A stretch of 13,531 nt of DNA from Nitrospirota bacterium (lineage in GTDB: Bacteria; Nitrospirota; Nitrospiria; Nitrospirales; Nitrospiraceae), in NCBI GenBank assembly GCA_016195505.1, contig JACPZN010000012.1, positions 1 to 13,531 of the forward strand, written 5' to 3'. Shown piece after piece: positions 1-6,676 of the stretch. Position 1 is the stretch's first letter; every line of letters starts with the position of its first letter. The notes under the pieces were generated by a model, which saw only the letters and a list, made by a program, of their open reading frames with translations, searched no databases and was not told the origin of the DNA. The translations under genes and the position numbers were made by a program.

Positions 1-565
1 AACTGGTTGATCTTGGATGCGGCAGACATACAGTGCCTTGACTAGTAGCCGCCAGGCTAGGCCGTCCGTGGGCAGGTGTCAAGGTAAGTGGATCGGGTAC
101 CGAGAAAATCTCCTTGCGCTGCTTCCGCCACTCCCACGGCGGCATGACATGAAATCTGGGTCAGGTCGGACGGAAATGTGTGAGGCACCGGGAATAGGCT
201 TGGGAACTACCTCCTTCACCTCGAGGGGACCGGGTATGGGACCCGCGTGTTGGTGATGCCTGAAGGAGGGGCAACGTACTTTCAACTCGCGGTCTGCAGC
301 CTTTGATTCGAGTGTTTTCGCTCAAGGCGTACAGTGCCAAACCGCACAGATTCTAGTTGAGTTCAACTCCAGCCAGGCAAGTGCGTTGAGGAAGTTTCCC
401 CAACCCTTCGGTATTTCAATTTAGTTCCCCCTGTTTCCCAGATCCTCTCTAGCTCGTTGACATTTGGAATAACACTTGCTTTTCGTTACTAGCCGTTTTG
501 ACCTGGCGTGGCAAAACTCTATCGATCTGAAATCCAAGGCTTCTCTTTAGCAGGTAGGGGAGCGC
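1..565. other. Non-coding stretch upstream of the first gene
   Basis: I see no convincing gene here; the short open frames lack good ribosome sites and recognisable content. It contains one copy of a 56-base repeat (56-111), a small hairpin with 5-bp arms and an ACTCCCAC loop (125-142) whose core recurs at 1032-1047, and a 9-bp inverted repeat (210-218 with 261-269). A perfect TTGACA hexamer lies at 457-462, but no good -10 box follows at 16-18 bases, so I do not call a promoter. Confidence 0.6.
56..111 (+). repeat. 56-bp imperfect direct repeat, copy 1
   Basis: This stretch matches 2739-2794 at about 47 of 56 bases by eye, without gaps. The first 17 bases are identical, starting GCTAGGCCGTCC. 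Similarity stops abruptly at both ends. Both copies are in the plus orientation and outside genes. It could be a remnant of a mobile element end or a gene fragment; no transposase is nearby. Confidence 0.7.
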
Positions 566-781
566 ATGTTGCGCCACAATGCGGTTGCTCAGCAGATTCT
601 TAACGTGGTGCGGCTGAATCCTGAGTGTACTTTGGAGCAGCTCATACAGCAGATGGAGAAATTCCACTGGTCTGAAGTTTTTTTCGAAGTGCACAACCTG
701 AGTCAGTCAGGGCATTTGCGGTTGACCCAGAGTGACTCACTATTTAGAACCAGGCTTCGCGCGCTCTCAACAAGTGATTGA
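566..781 (+). CDS. Small hypothetical protein (71 aa)
   Basis: This is a 71-residue soluble protein that I cannot assign to a family. It begins MLRHNAVAQQILNVVRLNPE, followed by a segment rich in Leu, Gln and Glu (about residues 20-45), which suggests a short helical fold of the winged-helix or regulator type. There is no signal peptide, membrane segment or cysteine motif. An AGGGGAG ribosome site lies just before the ATG (about 556-562), at rather short spacing. The reading frame is clean and the composition looks protein-like (hydrophobic residues periodically spaced, ending RLRALSTSD), so I favour a real gene. It stands alone, with non-coding DNA on both sides. The weak resemblance of the 'QQILNVVRLNPECTLEQLIQ' stretch to a helix-turn-helix N-terminus is a guess. 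Confidence 0.6.
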   Translation: MLRHNAVAQQILNVVRLNPECTLEQLIQQMEKFHWSEVFFEVHNLSQSGHLRLTQSDSLFRTRLRALSTSD

Positions 782-1203
782 GCCTGAGCTGATGGAGTCT
801 GTGAATTCGTTGTCTCTCAGAGGCTGATCACATAGCCTTCGGAGTGGAAACGGGTGGAGTTCTGGCAGTCACGGCCCTGACTGACTAGATTAAGTCTCTT
901 CTCCCCTACCTAGAGACCTCCACCCCCTCCCATTCTCAATCCGCGTTCGCCCATCGCATTAACGAGGGCACGAATGAACCTTACCGACAATGCCCCGCCC
1001 TCGAAACCCCGTCGCTTTTCCTAATTCTACTCGCCACTCCCACGGCGACAGCGGGTATCAAGCCAGCAGCTAGGAAAGGATGAGGGGGGTTAGTCGGCAG
1101 GCGGGGGACTCCCAGCCTCCACGATTTCATGCTGCCTTTCCTGTGCCCGGTCAGAATCAGCAATACTGTTGCTGGATGTGGCGCCTAATGACAGACTTTA
1201 GGC
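782..1203. other. Non-coding stretch between hypothetical gene and lipoprotein gene
   Basis: No supported gene. It holds a short imperfect hairpin just after the upstream gene (820-825 with 834-839, loop GATCACAT), which has no T-tract. A second copy of the 16-base CGCC-ACTCCCAC-GGCG motif (1032-1047) is also found at 126-141. The other short frames here have no ribosome site and overlap the lipoprotein gene out of frame. Confidence 0.5.
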
Positions 1204-1569
1204 ATGATCGGTGTGGAGATAAGGGCCTGGAGCAGCGTGGGATTTGGTCTGCTTTACATCCTCGCCTTGAGTGGATGTGGAGGAGCGCCTGCCCCCTCAG
1301 CGACGAATCAAACCCCGGCCGACGCTGTAGACTCAGATACCGTGCAGTCCCTCCAGAGACAAATCAGGGAGCGAGATCAGCGCATTGCGGAGTTAATGTC
1401 CCAATTGGAGGCCTTAGCAGTGCAGTCGCTTCAGCGACAAATTAAAGAACGGGAGAAGCGCATCACGGAGTTAGAGTTCCAGTTGGAGGCCTTGAAGTTG
1501 ATTGATCAGAGCACGGAGAAACGAAGAAAACCTATCCGGCCACCCGCGACGTTGACGCCTATCGAGTGA
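1204..1569 (+). CDS. Coiled-coil lipoprotein with internal 26-residue duplication
   Basis: This is a predicted lipoprotein of 121 residues. The N-terminus has an arginine at residue 8, a hydrophobic stretch (about 12-22) and a lipobox ALSGC with the lipidated cysteine at residue 25. A Pro/Ala/Ser/Thr-rich linker (26-46) follows. Then come two nearly identical 26-residue blocks (47-72 and 73-98), each beginning VQSLQRQI and ending QLEAL, with heptad-like hydrophobic spacing typical of a coiled coil. The tail is basic and proline-rich. It would be tethered to a membrane by the lipid, with the coiled coil projecting into the periplasm, perhaps as a structural or scaffolding protein (inference). 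The ribosome site before the ATG is weak (AGG only), so the start is chosen because it gives a complete signal peptide. No operon partner on the same strand is adjacent. Confidence 0.72.
   Translation: MIGVEIRAWSSVGFGLLYILALSGCGGAPAPSATNQTPADAVDSDTVQSLQRQIRERDQRIAELMSQLEALAVQSLQRQIKEREKRITELEFQLEALKLIDQSTEKRRKPIRPPATLTPIE
1342..1497 (+). repeat. Two tandem 78-bp in-frame repeats inside the lipoprotein gene
   Basis: Bases 1342-1419 and 1420-1497 are direct tandem copies that keep the frame and each encode a 26-residue coiled-coil block. They differ at many third codon positions while keeping VQSLQRQI-ER--RI-EL--QLEAL, which suggests an old duplication held by selection for the coiled coil. 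Confidence 0.85.
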
Positions 1570-1578
1570 CTAGCTTCC

Positions 1579-1809
1579 TTAACGCGCCTCTCGCGATTCC
1601 TTCTCTAGCCCTTCCAGCACGGCATCCCCTGGCGCATATTTCCGATACCACCAGCACCAGCCGTCTTTGACCAGGGCATGATTGACGTTACTTCCATCGG
1701 GCAAGAGCACATCAGCGAGGGTGCGTCCGGTCCCGTCCAGCTGCATCTCGGCCTCTGAGTGGGGCTGGAATCCCGCGGGGTGCGAGGCAGCGTACTTAGA
1801 AAGTACGAA
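1579..1809 (-). pseudogene. Staphylococcal-nuclease-like (SNase/TNase) C-terminal fragment
   Basis: Read on the minus strand, about 1755 down to a TAA at 1579-1581 encodes the C-terminal half of an SNase-family thermonuclease: GRTLADVLLPDGSNVNHALV, then KDGWCWWYRKYAPGDAVLEG and LEKESREAR. These match the well-known GRTxADV, NxxLVxxGWxWWYRKYAP and LExxAREA signature blocks. The N-terminal half, carrying the signal peptide and the first catalytic Arg/Asp, is missing: upstream the frame loses similarity and meets a stop at 1810-1812, with no suitable start. The C-terminus is also cut right after 'EAR', where intact proteins usually continue about 20 residues (GLW...). I therefore call a decayed remnant, not a gene. 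The response regulator lies divergently next to it. Confidence 0.78.
1791..1807. promoter_or_regulatory. Perfect palindrome CGTACTT-AGA-AAGTACG
   Basis: Two perfect 7-base arms are separated by 3 bases, about 73 bases upstream of the response-regulator start and at the broken 5' edge of the nuclease fragment. The size and symmetry fit a dimeric regulator operator; it may equally mark the junction where the nuclease gene was cut. A poor promoter-like pair follows (TTGCGC at 1814-1819, GATAGA at 1837-1842, spacing 17). Confidence 0.4.
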
Positions 1810-1879
1810 TCACTTGCGCGATGGAGGCATAGGTGCGATAGATACAGTCGGCTGCACTGGATCGGGAGAGGTGCCCTCC

Positions 1880-2254
1880 ATGGAACACTCGATTCTCGTC
1901 GTTGATGATGACCCCGATAGCTGGACACTGCTCGACTCCATCCTCCGCAAGCAGGCGTTCACTCCGGTGTGGGCGGCAGATGGACACCAGGCGATAGACT
2001 TGGCCTGTTCCCATCTCCCAGAAGCCATTCTCCTCGACCTTGGATTGCCTGAAGCGGAGGGATTTCTTGTCCTCCAACGGCTCAAGAGCGTCGAGCAGTT
2101 GCGCCGCATTCCCGTGATCGTGGTCACCGCGCAGGATGATGCGGGAGCGCGAGCCAAGGCCCAGGAGCTTGGGGCCGCAGCTTTCATCTCGAAGCCGATC
2201 CAGCGTGAAATGCTCCTCGCCACCCTCCAAAAACTCCTCGCGCCAGCACATTGA
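1880..2254 (+). CDS. Single-domain response regulator (receiver only)
   Basis: This is a 124-residue CheY-like receiver with no output domain. The acidic pocket is D9-D10 in ILVVDDDPDS, the phospho-acceptor is D53 in LLDLGLP, the switch Thr is T83 in VIVVTAQDD, and the conserved Lys is K105 in FISKPIQ; all key residues are present. The length is normal for a stand-alone receiver, which would be phosphorylated by a histidine kinase and act by protein-protein contact in the cytoplasm. No kinase is present in the window, so its partner is unknown. The frame is open further upstream, to 1682, but that part overlaps the nuclease remnant on the other strand. The ATG at 1880 has a GGGAGAGG ribosome site about 8 bases before it and places the DDD motif at the usual distance from the N-terminus. 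Confidence 0.92.
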   Translation: MEHSILVVDDDPDSWTLLDSILRKQAFTPVWAADGHQAIDLACSHLPEAILLDLGLPEAEGFLVLQRLKSVEQLRRIPVIVVTAQDDAGARAKAQELGAAAFISKPIQREMLLATLQKLLAPAH

Positions 2255-2425
2255 AAGGGACCCGTCAACGCGGCTCAGGTGTCGAGGTGTGCTGACTGGC
2301 CCTTGCCATCAATCGTGTGGTCCTCGTGATCCCGCTGCTGTCCTTCCGCGCAGGGATGTCAGCGCAAAAGCCGAAGGGGAAATGAGGGTATTTCAGTGGT
2401 CAGAGGTCGACGGGGGACTGAATGG

Positions 2426-2689
2426 TCAGTCTTGCTCCTCACCGGCATATCCACCACGATGTGGCAGGTTCGCATTCCGTATTTTCTTTTGTTTGAGAAT
2501 CTCCCGCTCAGCCTGGAGCCAGTCGTCAAGTGGACCTTGATGAGCGCGGCGCTCGTAGATCTCGTAAGCTCGTGTGGCGATCCGGTCATGGAGAGTTGCC
2601 GATACTGACGGAATGTGTGGATCTGGCCCTGTTGCGCTGGAAGGTCTCTGGCGGGTTGGCCTTATGCGGATCGTTTTCTTAGTTGTCAT
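2426..2689 (-). CDS. DUF2934 family protein
   Basis: This is an 87-residue basic protein with a DUF2934 motif at residues 34-65: HDRIATRAYEIYERRAHQG followed by LDDWLQAEREIL. The family is short and its function is not established. The N-terminal 30 residues are basic and Pro/Ser-rich and probably disordered, as is the tail after residue 70. The start is clear: an excellent AAGGAGG ribosome site (2695-2701) sits 5 bases before the ATG. A paralogue lies at 12165-12407 in the stress cassette. This copy is alone and converges on the response regulator, with 171 bases between the stops. A copy of the 56-bp repeat lies just upstream of its start, in its probable leader or promoter region. Confidence 0.85.
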   Translation of the reverse strand: MTTKKTIRIRPTRQRPSSATGPDPHIPSVSATLHDRIATRAYEIYERRAHQGPLDDWLQAEREILKQKKIRNANLPHRGGYAGEEQD

Positions 2690-2701
2690 GGGATCCTCCT
2701 T

Positions 2702-3268
2702 CGCACGCCACCCATCCGAATCGGATCGTGGATAGAAAGCTAGGCCGTCCGTGGGGAGCTGTCAAGGCGAGCGGAACGGGCACTGAGAAATTCTACGTCG
2801 GCGCTGGGTCGCGGCCCCGTCGTAGACCATGTCCGCCGGGAGCGCCTCTTTCGCAGCGCCCCAGTTCTTTTCATTGTAGGCAGTAGAGAACTAGCGGGGT
2901 CGTTGCTCGACCTTGCATCTCACGGTCTGGCGCGGGGGCGATCACATTTTTGCCTCGTCAGCGCGTGGCGAGTGTTGGCTAAAGCTGGCAGCGGTCTTTT
3001 CCCGGGATGCGACAGATCATCCAAGCCGTTTGTACCAGCGGTCTCATCACGCGAGACGACCATTGTTGTGATTGAATCTCCTCACTGCTGTCGTGCTCTA
3101 TGTCCTTCTCCAGCCCTGCTCCCTTCCAACCCGACCGGGTTCCCTCGTGTGCGGGGCAGATCAGTATCGCGCGTCCTCTCAAGCTTGCTAGGATAGCGTG
3201 TGGCAGGAAGCCCGGCTCGACGGAGCGGCGATCTTGTCCGGCGTGAACAGACTGGTTCTCTCGATGTC
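2702..3268. other. Long gap between DUF2934 and acetolactate synthase genes
   Basis: Nearly 600 bases have no supported gene. The longest forward frame (2903-3196) has no recognisable content and no good ribosome site; the reverse frames are equally featureless. The gap holds the second copy of the 56-bp repeat (2739-2794). It could contain a long leader for the downstream synthase gene, but I see no clear promoter, attenuator peptide or T-box-like element. Confidence 0.5.
2739..2794 (+). repeat. 56-bp imperfect direct repeat, copy 2
   Basis: Partner of 56-111, about 84% identical by eye and in the same orientation. It lies 50 bases upstream of the minus-strand DUF2934 start and may overlap that gene's promoter. 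Confidence 0.7.
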
Positions 3269-3282
3269 AGGAGGTGCCTTCC

Positions 3283-4923
3283 ATGAACGCAGCGGAACTG
3301 TTGGTTCGATGCCTGGAGAATGAAGGCGTCCAACTGGTCTTCGGCTTGCCCGGCGAGGAAACCCTTGAGCTGATGGATGCTTTCCTGGATTCCCGCATTC
3401 GCTTTATCGAGACACGGCACGAACAAGGGGCGGCGTTCATGGCCGATGTCTATGGACGACTCAGCGGGAAGGCAGGGGTCTGCCTGTCCACGCTGGGACC
3501 CGGCGCTACCAATCTGCTGACCGGCGTCGTGGATGCCTTTCTGGATCGCGCCCCGCTGGTCGCCATCAGCGGGCAAGCCTCGCTGAATCGCCGGCACAAG
3601 GAATCGCATCAGTACATCGACGTCATTTCGATGTTTAAGCCCGCGACCAAATGGAACACCTCGATCCCGAAGGCGGAGGTCATTCCCGAAGCCATCCGGA
3701 AAGCGTTCAAGATCGCGCAAACGGAGAAACCCGGCTCCACGCATGTGGAGTTGCCGGAAGACGTGGCGGAGGAACAGGTCGGGGATGCCGGCGAGTTGAA
3801 GCCGCTCTTCGTGCAGGGGCCGGTTACCCCCGAGCCGTCGCAGGCTCAAGTTGCGCGGGCGATCCAGGCGATCGCGGGGGCGCAGCATCCTGTAATCCTG
3901 GCCGGGAATGGCGTGATTCGAGGACACGCGCATGAGGCGGTCAGAACGTTTGCACGGCAGTTGCAGATTCCCGTCCTGCATACGTTCATGGCCAAGGGCG
4001 TCCTGCCGGACAGCGATCCGTTGTCCCTCTATACGATCGGCCTTCAAGCTCGGGATTATGCGGCGGTCGTCATGGAGCAGGCCGACGCAGTCATCGCCGT
4101 GGGGTATGATTTCGTGGAATACGCACCCTGCTTCTGGAATGCCCGCCGCAACAAGCGCCTCGTGCACATTGATGTGTCGCCGGCGGAAGTGGACGAGCAC
4201 TATATCGTCGAGGTGGGTGTACTGGGAGACATCCGCCTCTCGCTGGAGGACATTGCCGAGGGGCTCGCGCCGTTCGATTCGCGGTGGGCGCAAGGCGCCC
4301 GCAAGACCGTCACCGACGGGTTTGACGCCGAACTGGGCGGGAAGGAGTCGTGGCCTCTGCGACCGCAGCACGTGATGCGGGATCTGCGCACCGTGCTCCG
4401 GCCCGACGATCTCGTACTCTGCGATGTCGGCGCGCATAAGCTCTGGATGGCCCGAATGTTTCCCTGCGAGGTGCCCAACTCCTGCATCATCTCGAACGGC
4501 TTTGCCGCGATGGGGATCGCCGTGCCCGGTGCGATCGCCGCCAAGTTGTTGTTTGGAGAACGTCGCGTGGTGGCGGTCACCGGCGACGGCGGCTTTCTCA
4601 TGAACTCCCAGGAGCTTGAGACGGCGGTGCGTCTGGGATTGCCGCTGGTCATCCTGGTCTGGCGGGACGACGGGTACGGGGTGATTCGCTGGAAGCAACA
4701 GGTGCGGTTCGGCCGGACCTCCTCCGTCGATTTCGGCAACCCCGACCTGGTGCGCTATGCACAAAGTTTCGGAGCCGCCGGCTATCGCGTGACGGAGCCA
4801 GCGGAGCTTCGGCCCATCCTCGTCAACGCGCTGAACGGCAAAGTGCCGGCGGTCATTGATTGCCCGGTCGACTACGCAGAAAATCTCCGGCTGACGGAAC
4901 GCCTGAAGGCGCTTCCGCACTGA
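3283..4923 (+). CDS. alsS: Acetolactate synthase, AlsS-like (ThDP-dependent)
   Basis: Condenses two pyruvates to 2-acetolactate plus CO2, a cytoplasmic step leading to branched-chain amino acids or to acetoin. The 546-residue protein has the three usual domains. The N-terminal Pyr domain carries the catalytic Glu (E47 in ETRHEQGAAFMA) and the LGPGATNL block. The central domain includes VGYDFVEYAPCFWN, close to the VEYxPxxWN of Klebsiella-type catabolic AlsS. The C-terminal ThDP/Mg domain has GDG at 434-436 and DDG at 462-464. D435, D462 and G464 occupy the metal-ligand positions with the 27-residue spacing of the Klebsiella enzyme, which uses D-N-G rather than the NN of anabolic IlvB. The PVDYAEN tail also fits. 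The ATG at 3283 has AGGAGG 8 bases upstream; the in-frame GTG at 3274 overlaps that site and is unlikely. No small regulatory subunit or acetolactate decarboxylase gene is adjacent. Whether it serves valine synthesis or acetoin is not decided. Confidence 0.9.
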   Translation: MNAAELLVRCLENEGVQLVFGLPGEETLELMDAFLDSRIRFIETRHEQGAAFMADVYGRLSGKAGVCLSTLGPGATNLLTGVVDAFLDRAPLVAISGQASLNRRHKESHQYIDVISMFKPATKWNTSIPKAEVIPEAIRKAFKIAQTEKPGSTHVELPEDVAEEQVGDAGELKPLFVQGPVTPEPSQAQVARAIQAIAGAQHPVILAGNGVIRGHAHEAVRTFARQLQIPVLHTFMAKGVLPDSDPLSLYTIGLQARDYAAVVMEQADAVIAVGYDFVEYAPCFWNARRNKRLVHIDVSPAEVDEHYIVEVGVLGDIRLSLEDIAEGLAPFDSRWAQGARKTVTDGFDAELGGKESWPLRPQHVMRDLRTVLRPDDLVLCDVGAHKLWMARMFPCEVPNSCIISNGFAAMGIAVPGAIAAKLLFGERRVVAVTGDGGFLMNSQELETAVRLGLPLVILVWRDDGYGVIRWKQQVRFGRTSSVDFGNPDLVRYAQSFGAAGYRVTEPAELRPILVNALNGKVPAVIDCPVDYAENLRLTERLKALPH

Positions 4924-4940
4924 GCCGGGGCTTGCGGAAG
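4912..4940 (+). terminator. Possible hairpin spanning the acetolactate synthase stop codon
   Basis: Arms CTTCCGCA (4912-4919) and TGCGGAAG (4933-4940) are a perfect 8-bp inverted repeat, with an inner AGCC/GGCT pair. The TGA stop is inside the hairpin and no T-run follows, so it is not a classic intrinsic terminator. It could stabilise the 3' end or be incidental. Confidence 0.35.
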
Positions 4941-4961
4941 AAGCGGTGCCGGGCATCTCAT

Positions 4962-5075
4962 CGAGAGCCGGAAAACAGGAACATTCCAGTTTTCTGATCG
5001 CCTCGTCCGCTCGGGATGAGCCATCCCCCGGCTACGTCTTCCACCGGTTCGGTGCCCAGACCGTGCGCCAGATTC
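4962..5075 (+). repeat. Modular intergenic repeat, copy A (FLIASSAR + RDEP modules)
   Basis: The first part (4962-5010) matches segments at 7232-7280 and 9821-9870 (GAAAACAGG...TTTCTGATCGCCT). The second part (5011-5075) matches 6541-6600, 9761-9825 and 13101-13165. In one forward frame the two join as SFLIASSARDEPSPGYVF, open until a TAG near 5100. It lies directly downstream of the acetolactate synthase gene in a gap between converging genes. Confidence 0.65.
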
Positions 5076-5169
5076 CGCCAGACTCCAACCCTTCCCAGTA
5101 GGCCCTCTCCGCCGACATCCCCCTTACCCACGACAACTATTTTCGGGACTGAAATCTACAAGACAACGT

Positions 5170-5210
5170 CGATATGCTGTTTTTCTGATCGGTGCGTCCG
5201 CGCGCGGCGC
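5170..5210 (+). repeat. Modular intergenic repeat, copy G (FLIAS module only)
   Basis: TTTTTCTGATCGGTGCGTCC and the following CGCGCGCGG match the tail module at 9843-9870 and 4990-5012. The same forward frame reads FLIGASARG. It follows copy A by about 100 unmatched bases and is itself followed by a GC-rich inverted pair (GGTGCG 5191-5196, CGCACC 5221-5226). The rest of this gap (4924-5276) holds no gene I can support. Confidence 0.55.
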
Positions 5211-5276
5211 GTGTGTGACGCGCACCGGTACTTCGACGACTCCATCCGCGTGCGGCGATCTTCCAGCGCGCGTGCC

Positions 5277-6224
5277 TTAGAGGAGTTGGGCTGGTTCAGC
5301 GGTACGTTTGATCGCGCTTACTGTGGCGCTAGTGGCGTCGAGCGCCGGCTCGATGTCGAACCGCTCCCGCCGGATCTCGCTCCCGGTTTTGCTCCGATAG
5401 ACCAGTTCATCGGTCTCCAGGTCAAACTCCGGAATCTCGGTGCTCTCCCATCGCTGCTCGAAGTAGTGAGTGTAAAGGGTATAGAGGCCGTGGGTCTTGC
5501 GGTTGTGCTGCAGGACATACTCCGGCATAGTCTCCACATCCAGGTCGGCGTGGTAGTGCTGCAGCCAGAGGTAATCGCCGAGGATCACCATCTTCATCAA
5601 CGGAGGATCGGCATAGAGCTTCAGCTTGACGGCCTTGCCCAAGGCCTTCAGCCGCTTGAGCAGCGTAATGCTTTGCTGGACTTCTTCCCGAAAGGCGGCC
5701 AGGGTATACCTTGGGTGATCGACGGCCCGGATGCGCTGGCTGGCTTCCTGGCTGTAGGGGTTCACGAGAAGAATCTTGGCGCCCAGGCATTTGTCGAGGA
5801 CAGAGGAAAGATCTCCCACTTGGTCGACGAAGGTGCTGTAGCCGCTCGATCCCATGACCATGATGGTGCGGCCGGTGCCTTGTTCTTCCTTAAGTGCTGC
5901 GATGCGTCGCTGCGCTCGAGGCGCGCGGCGAGGGAAAAATGAGACCAGGCCGGCGCCGCTGGCCACCTGGGCGAGCGAGCGGTCTCGGATGCTGCGATGC
6001 ATATAGTTGAGGCCGACGATCAGCAGGACGGCCACCGTCATTTCCACGGCGATGAGCGAAAGCTTGTCGTGCTCTATCCGAGACCAGAACGACAAGAACT
6101 GCTTGGCCCCTGCTGGGAGTAAGAGTGCAATGCCTGCACTCAAGGCGACGACGAGGATGTGATAGAGACTCCCCGCGGCGTCGCGGAGGAAGGCTCGAAC
6201 TGTGGAACAGAATTCATGAAACAA
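5277..6224 (-). CDS. Two-helix membrane protein with unknown soluble domain
   Basis: This 315-residue protein is not assigned to a named family. A short N-terminus is followed by two membrane helices (about 22-40 and 56-75) and a basic turn (HRSIRDR). A soluble domain of about 200 residues contains strand-like pieces IMVMGSSGYSTF, AKILLVNPYSQ, LKLYADPPLMKMVILGDYLWLQ and a His/Tyr-rich HYFEQRW. The alternation resembles phospholipase-D-like or Rossmann-type nucleotide-sensing domains, but the HxKxxxxD catalytic motif is absent, so an enzymatic role is doubtful. The start is uncertain: TTG at 6224 has AAGAGGTG (6230-6237) 5 bases upstream, whereas the longer GTG start at 6260 has no ribosome site; I prefer TTG. 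It is divergent from the hemerythrin gene and converges on acetolactate synthase, with repeats on both sides. Confidence 0.75.
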   Translation of the reverse strand: MFHEFCSTVRAFLRDAAGSLYHILVVALSAGIALLLPAGAKQFLSFWSRIEHDKLSLIAVEMTVAVLLIVGLNYMHRSIRDRSLAQVASGAGLVSFFPRRAPRAQRRIAALKEEQGTGRTIMVMGSSGYSTFVDQVGDLSSVLDKCLGAKILLVNPYSQEASQRIRAVDHPRYTLAAFREEVQQSITLLKRLKALGKAVKLKLYADPPLMKMVILGDYLWLQHYHADLDVETMPEYVLQHNRKTHGLYTLYTHYFEQRWESTEIPEFDLETDELVYRSKTGSEIRRERFDIEPALDATSATVSAIKRTAEPAQLL

Positions 6225-6676
6225 CGAAACACCTCTTGATATGGTTAAAACAATCCTCACGACTCTGTCAGGCTGGTCATGCGAGCGATGGGCGGTGAAG
6301 CCTTCGGGGTGTGCTCAGCAAATGCAGGACGGTCTGGTGCGGATACAAAAAAACGCGTCAGACTCGGTATCTACCGGGGGACTGCGGCCCCCGAACCCGG
6401 AAGGTCTTACGCGATCAGTTCGCACCCTAACATGATTGGGTGGCGGACACAAGCGTATCTTACAACATGAGGGCTTAACTACGATCAGAGGAGGGGAACG
6501 AGCGGTGGCAGGATCTTTTCGCCTCGTCCGCGCACGCCACTGGTCGGAATGAGCCAGCCACCGGCCACGTCTTCCGCCGGCTCTTCGCTGGTTCGCGCGG
6601 GGCGATGTCAATTACGTCAAATTGTTTTCTCGACTCTTTCCCTTCCCGCTGAAGAAGACAGACTGGGAGGCAATGG
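6225..6676. other. Divergent intergenic region with repeat copy B
   Basis: This is the shared upstream region of the minus-strand membrane protein and the plus-strand hemerythrin gene. It contains a strong short hairpin CGGGGG-ACTGCGG-CCCCCG (6375-6393) and repeat copy B near its right end. A weak minus-strand promoter-like pair (CTGACA and TTAACC, spacing 17, near 6246-6274) would place transcription start downstream of the GTG alternative, in line with the TTG start. No gene is supported here. Confidence 0.45.
6511..6605 (+). repeat. Modular intergenic repeat, copy B (partial tail + RDEP module)
   Basis: GGATCTTTTCGCCTCGTCCG (6511-6530) corresponds to the tail module, and 6541-6600 to the RDEP module. 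The frame reads LFASSAHATGRNEPATGHVF and is open through RRLFAGSRGAM. GGATCTTTTCG also occurs in copy D at 13192-13202. This is the only copy in a gap between divergent genes, upstream of hemerythrin. Confidence 0.65.

Noticed and set aside
457..491. Promoter with perfect TTGACA upstream of the first gene
   Set aside because: No -10-like hexamer at 16-18 bases; the nearest candidates are at 12 or more than 22 bases.
1682..1879. Longer N-terminus of the response regulator
   Set aside because: The extension overlaps the nuclease remnant, has no ribosome site, and would put 66 unrelated residues before a receiver that begins normally at ATG 1880.
2903..3196. 97-codon frame upstream of acetolactate synthase as a leader or gene
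   Set aside because: No ribosome site, no recognisable motif, and no run of Val/Leu/Ile codons with an attenuator.
3082..4956. Long minus-strand open frame (624 codons) opposite acetolactate synthase
   Set aside because: It is the antisense shadow of a clear ThDP enzyme; its translation is His/Arg/Pro-rich with no domain.
5016..5942. 308-codon plus-strand frame
   Set aside because: It overlaps the minus-strand membrane-protein gene, whose helices and start are coherent; the forward translation is not recognisable and its start lies inside repeat copy A.
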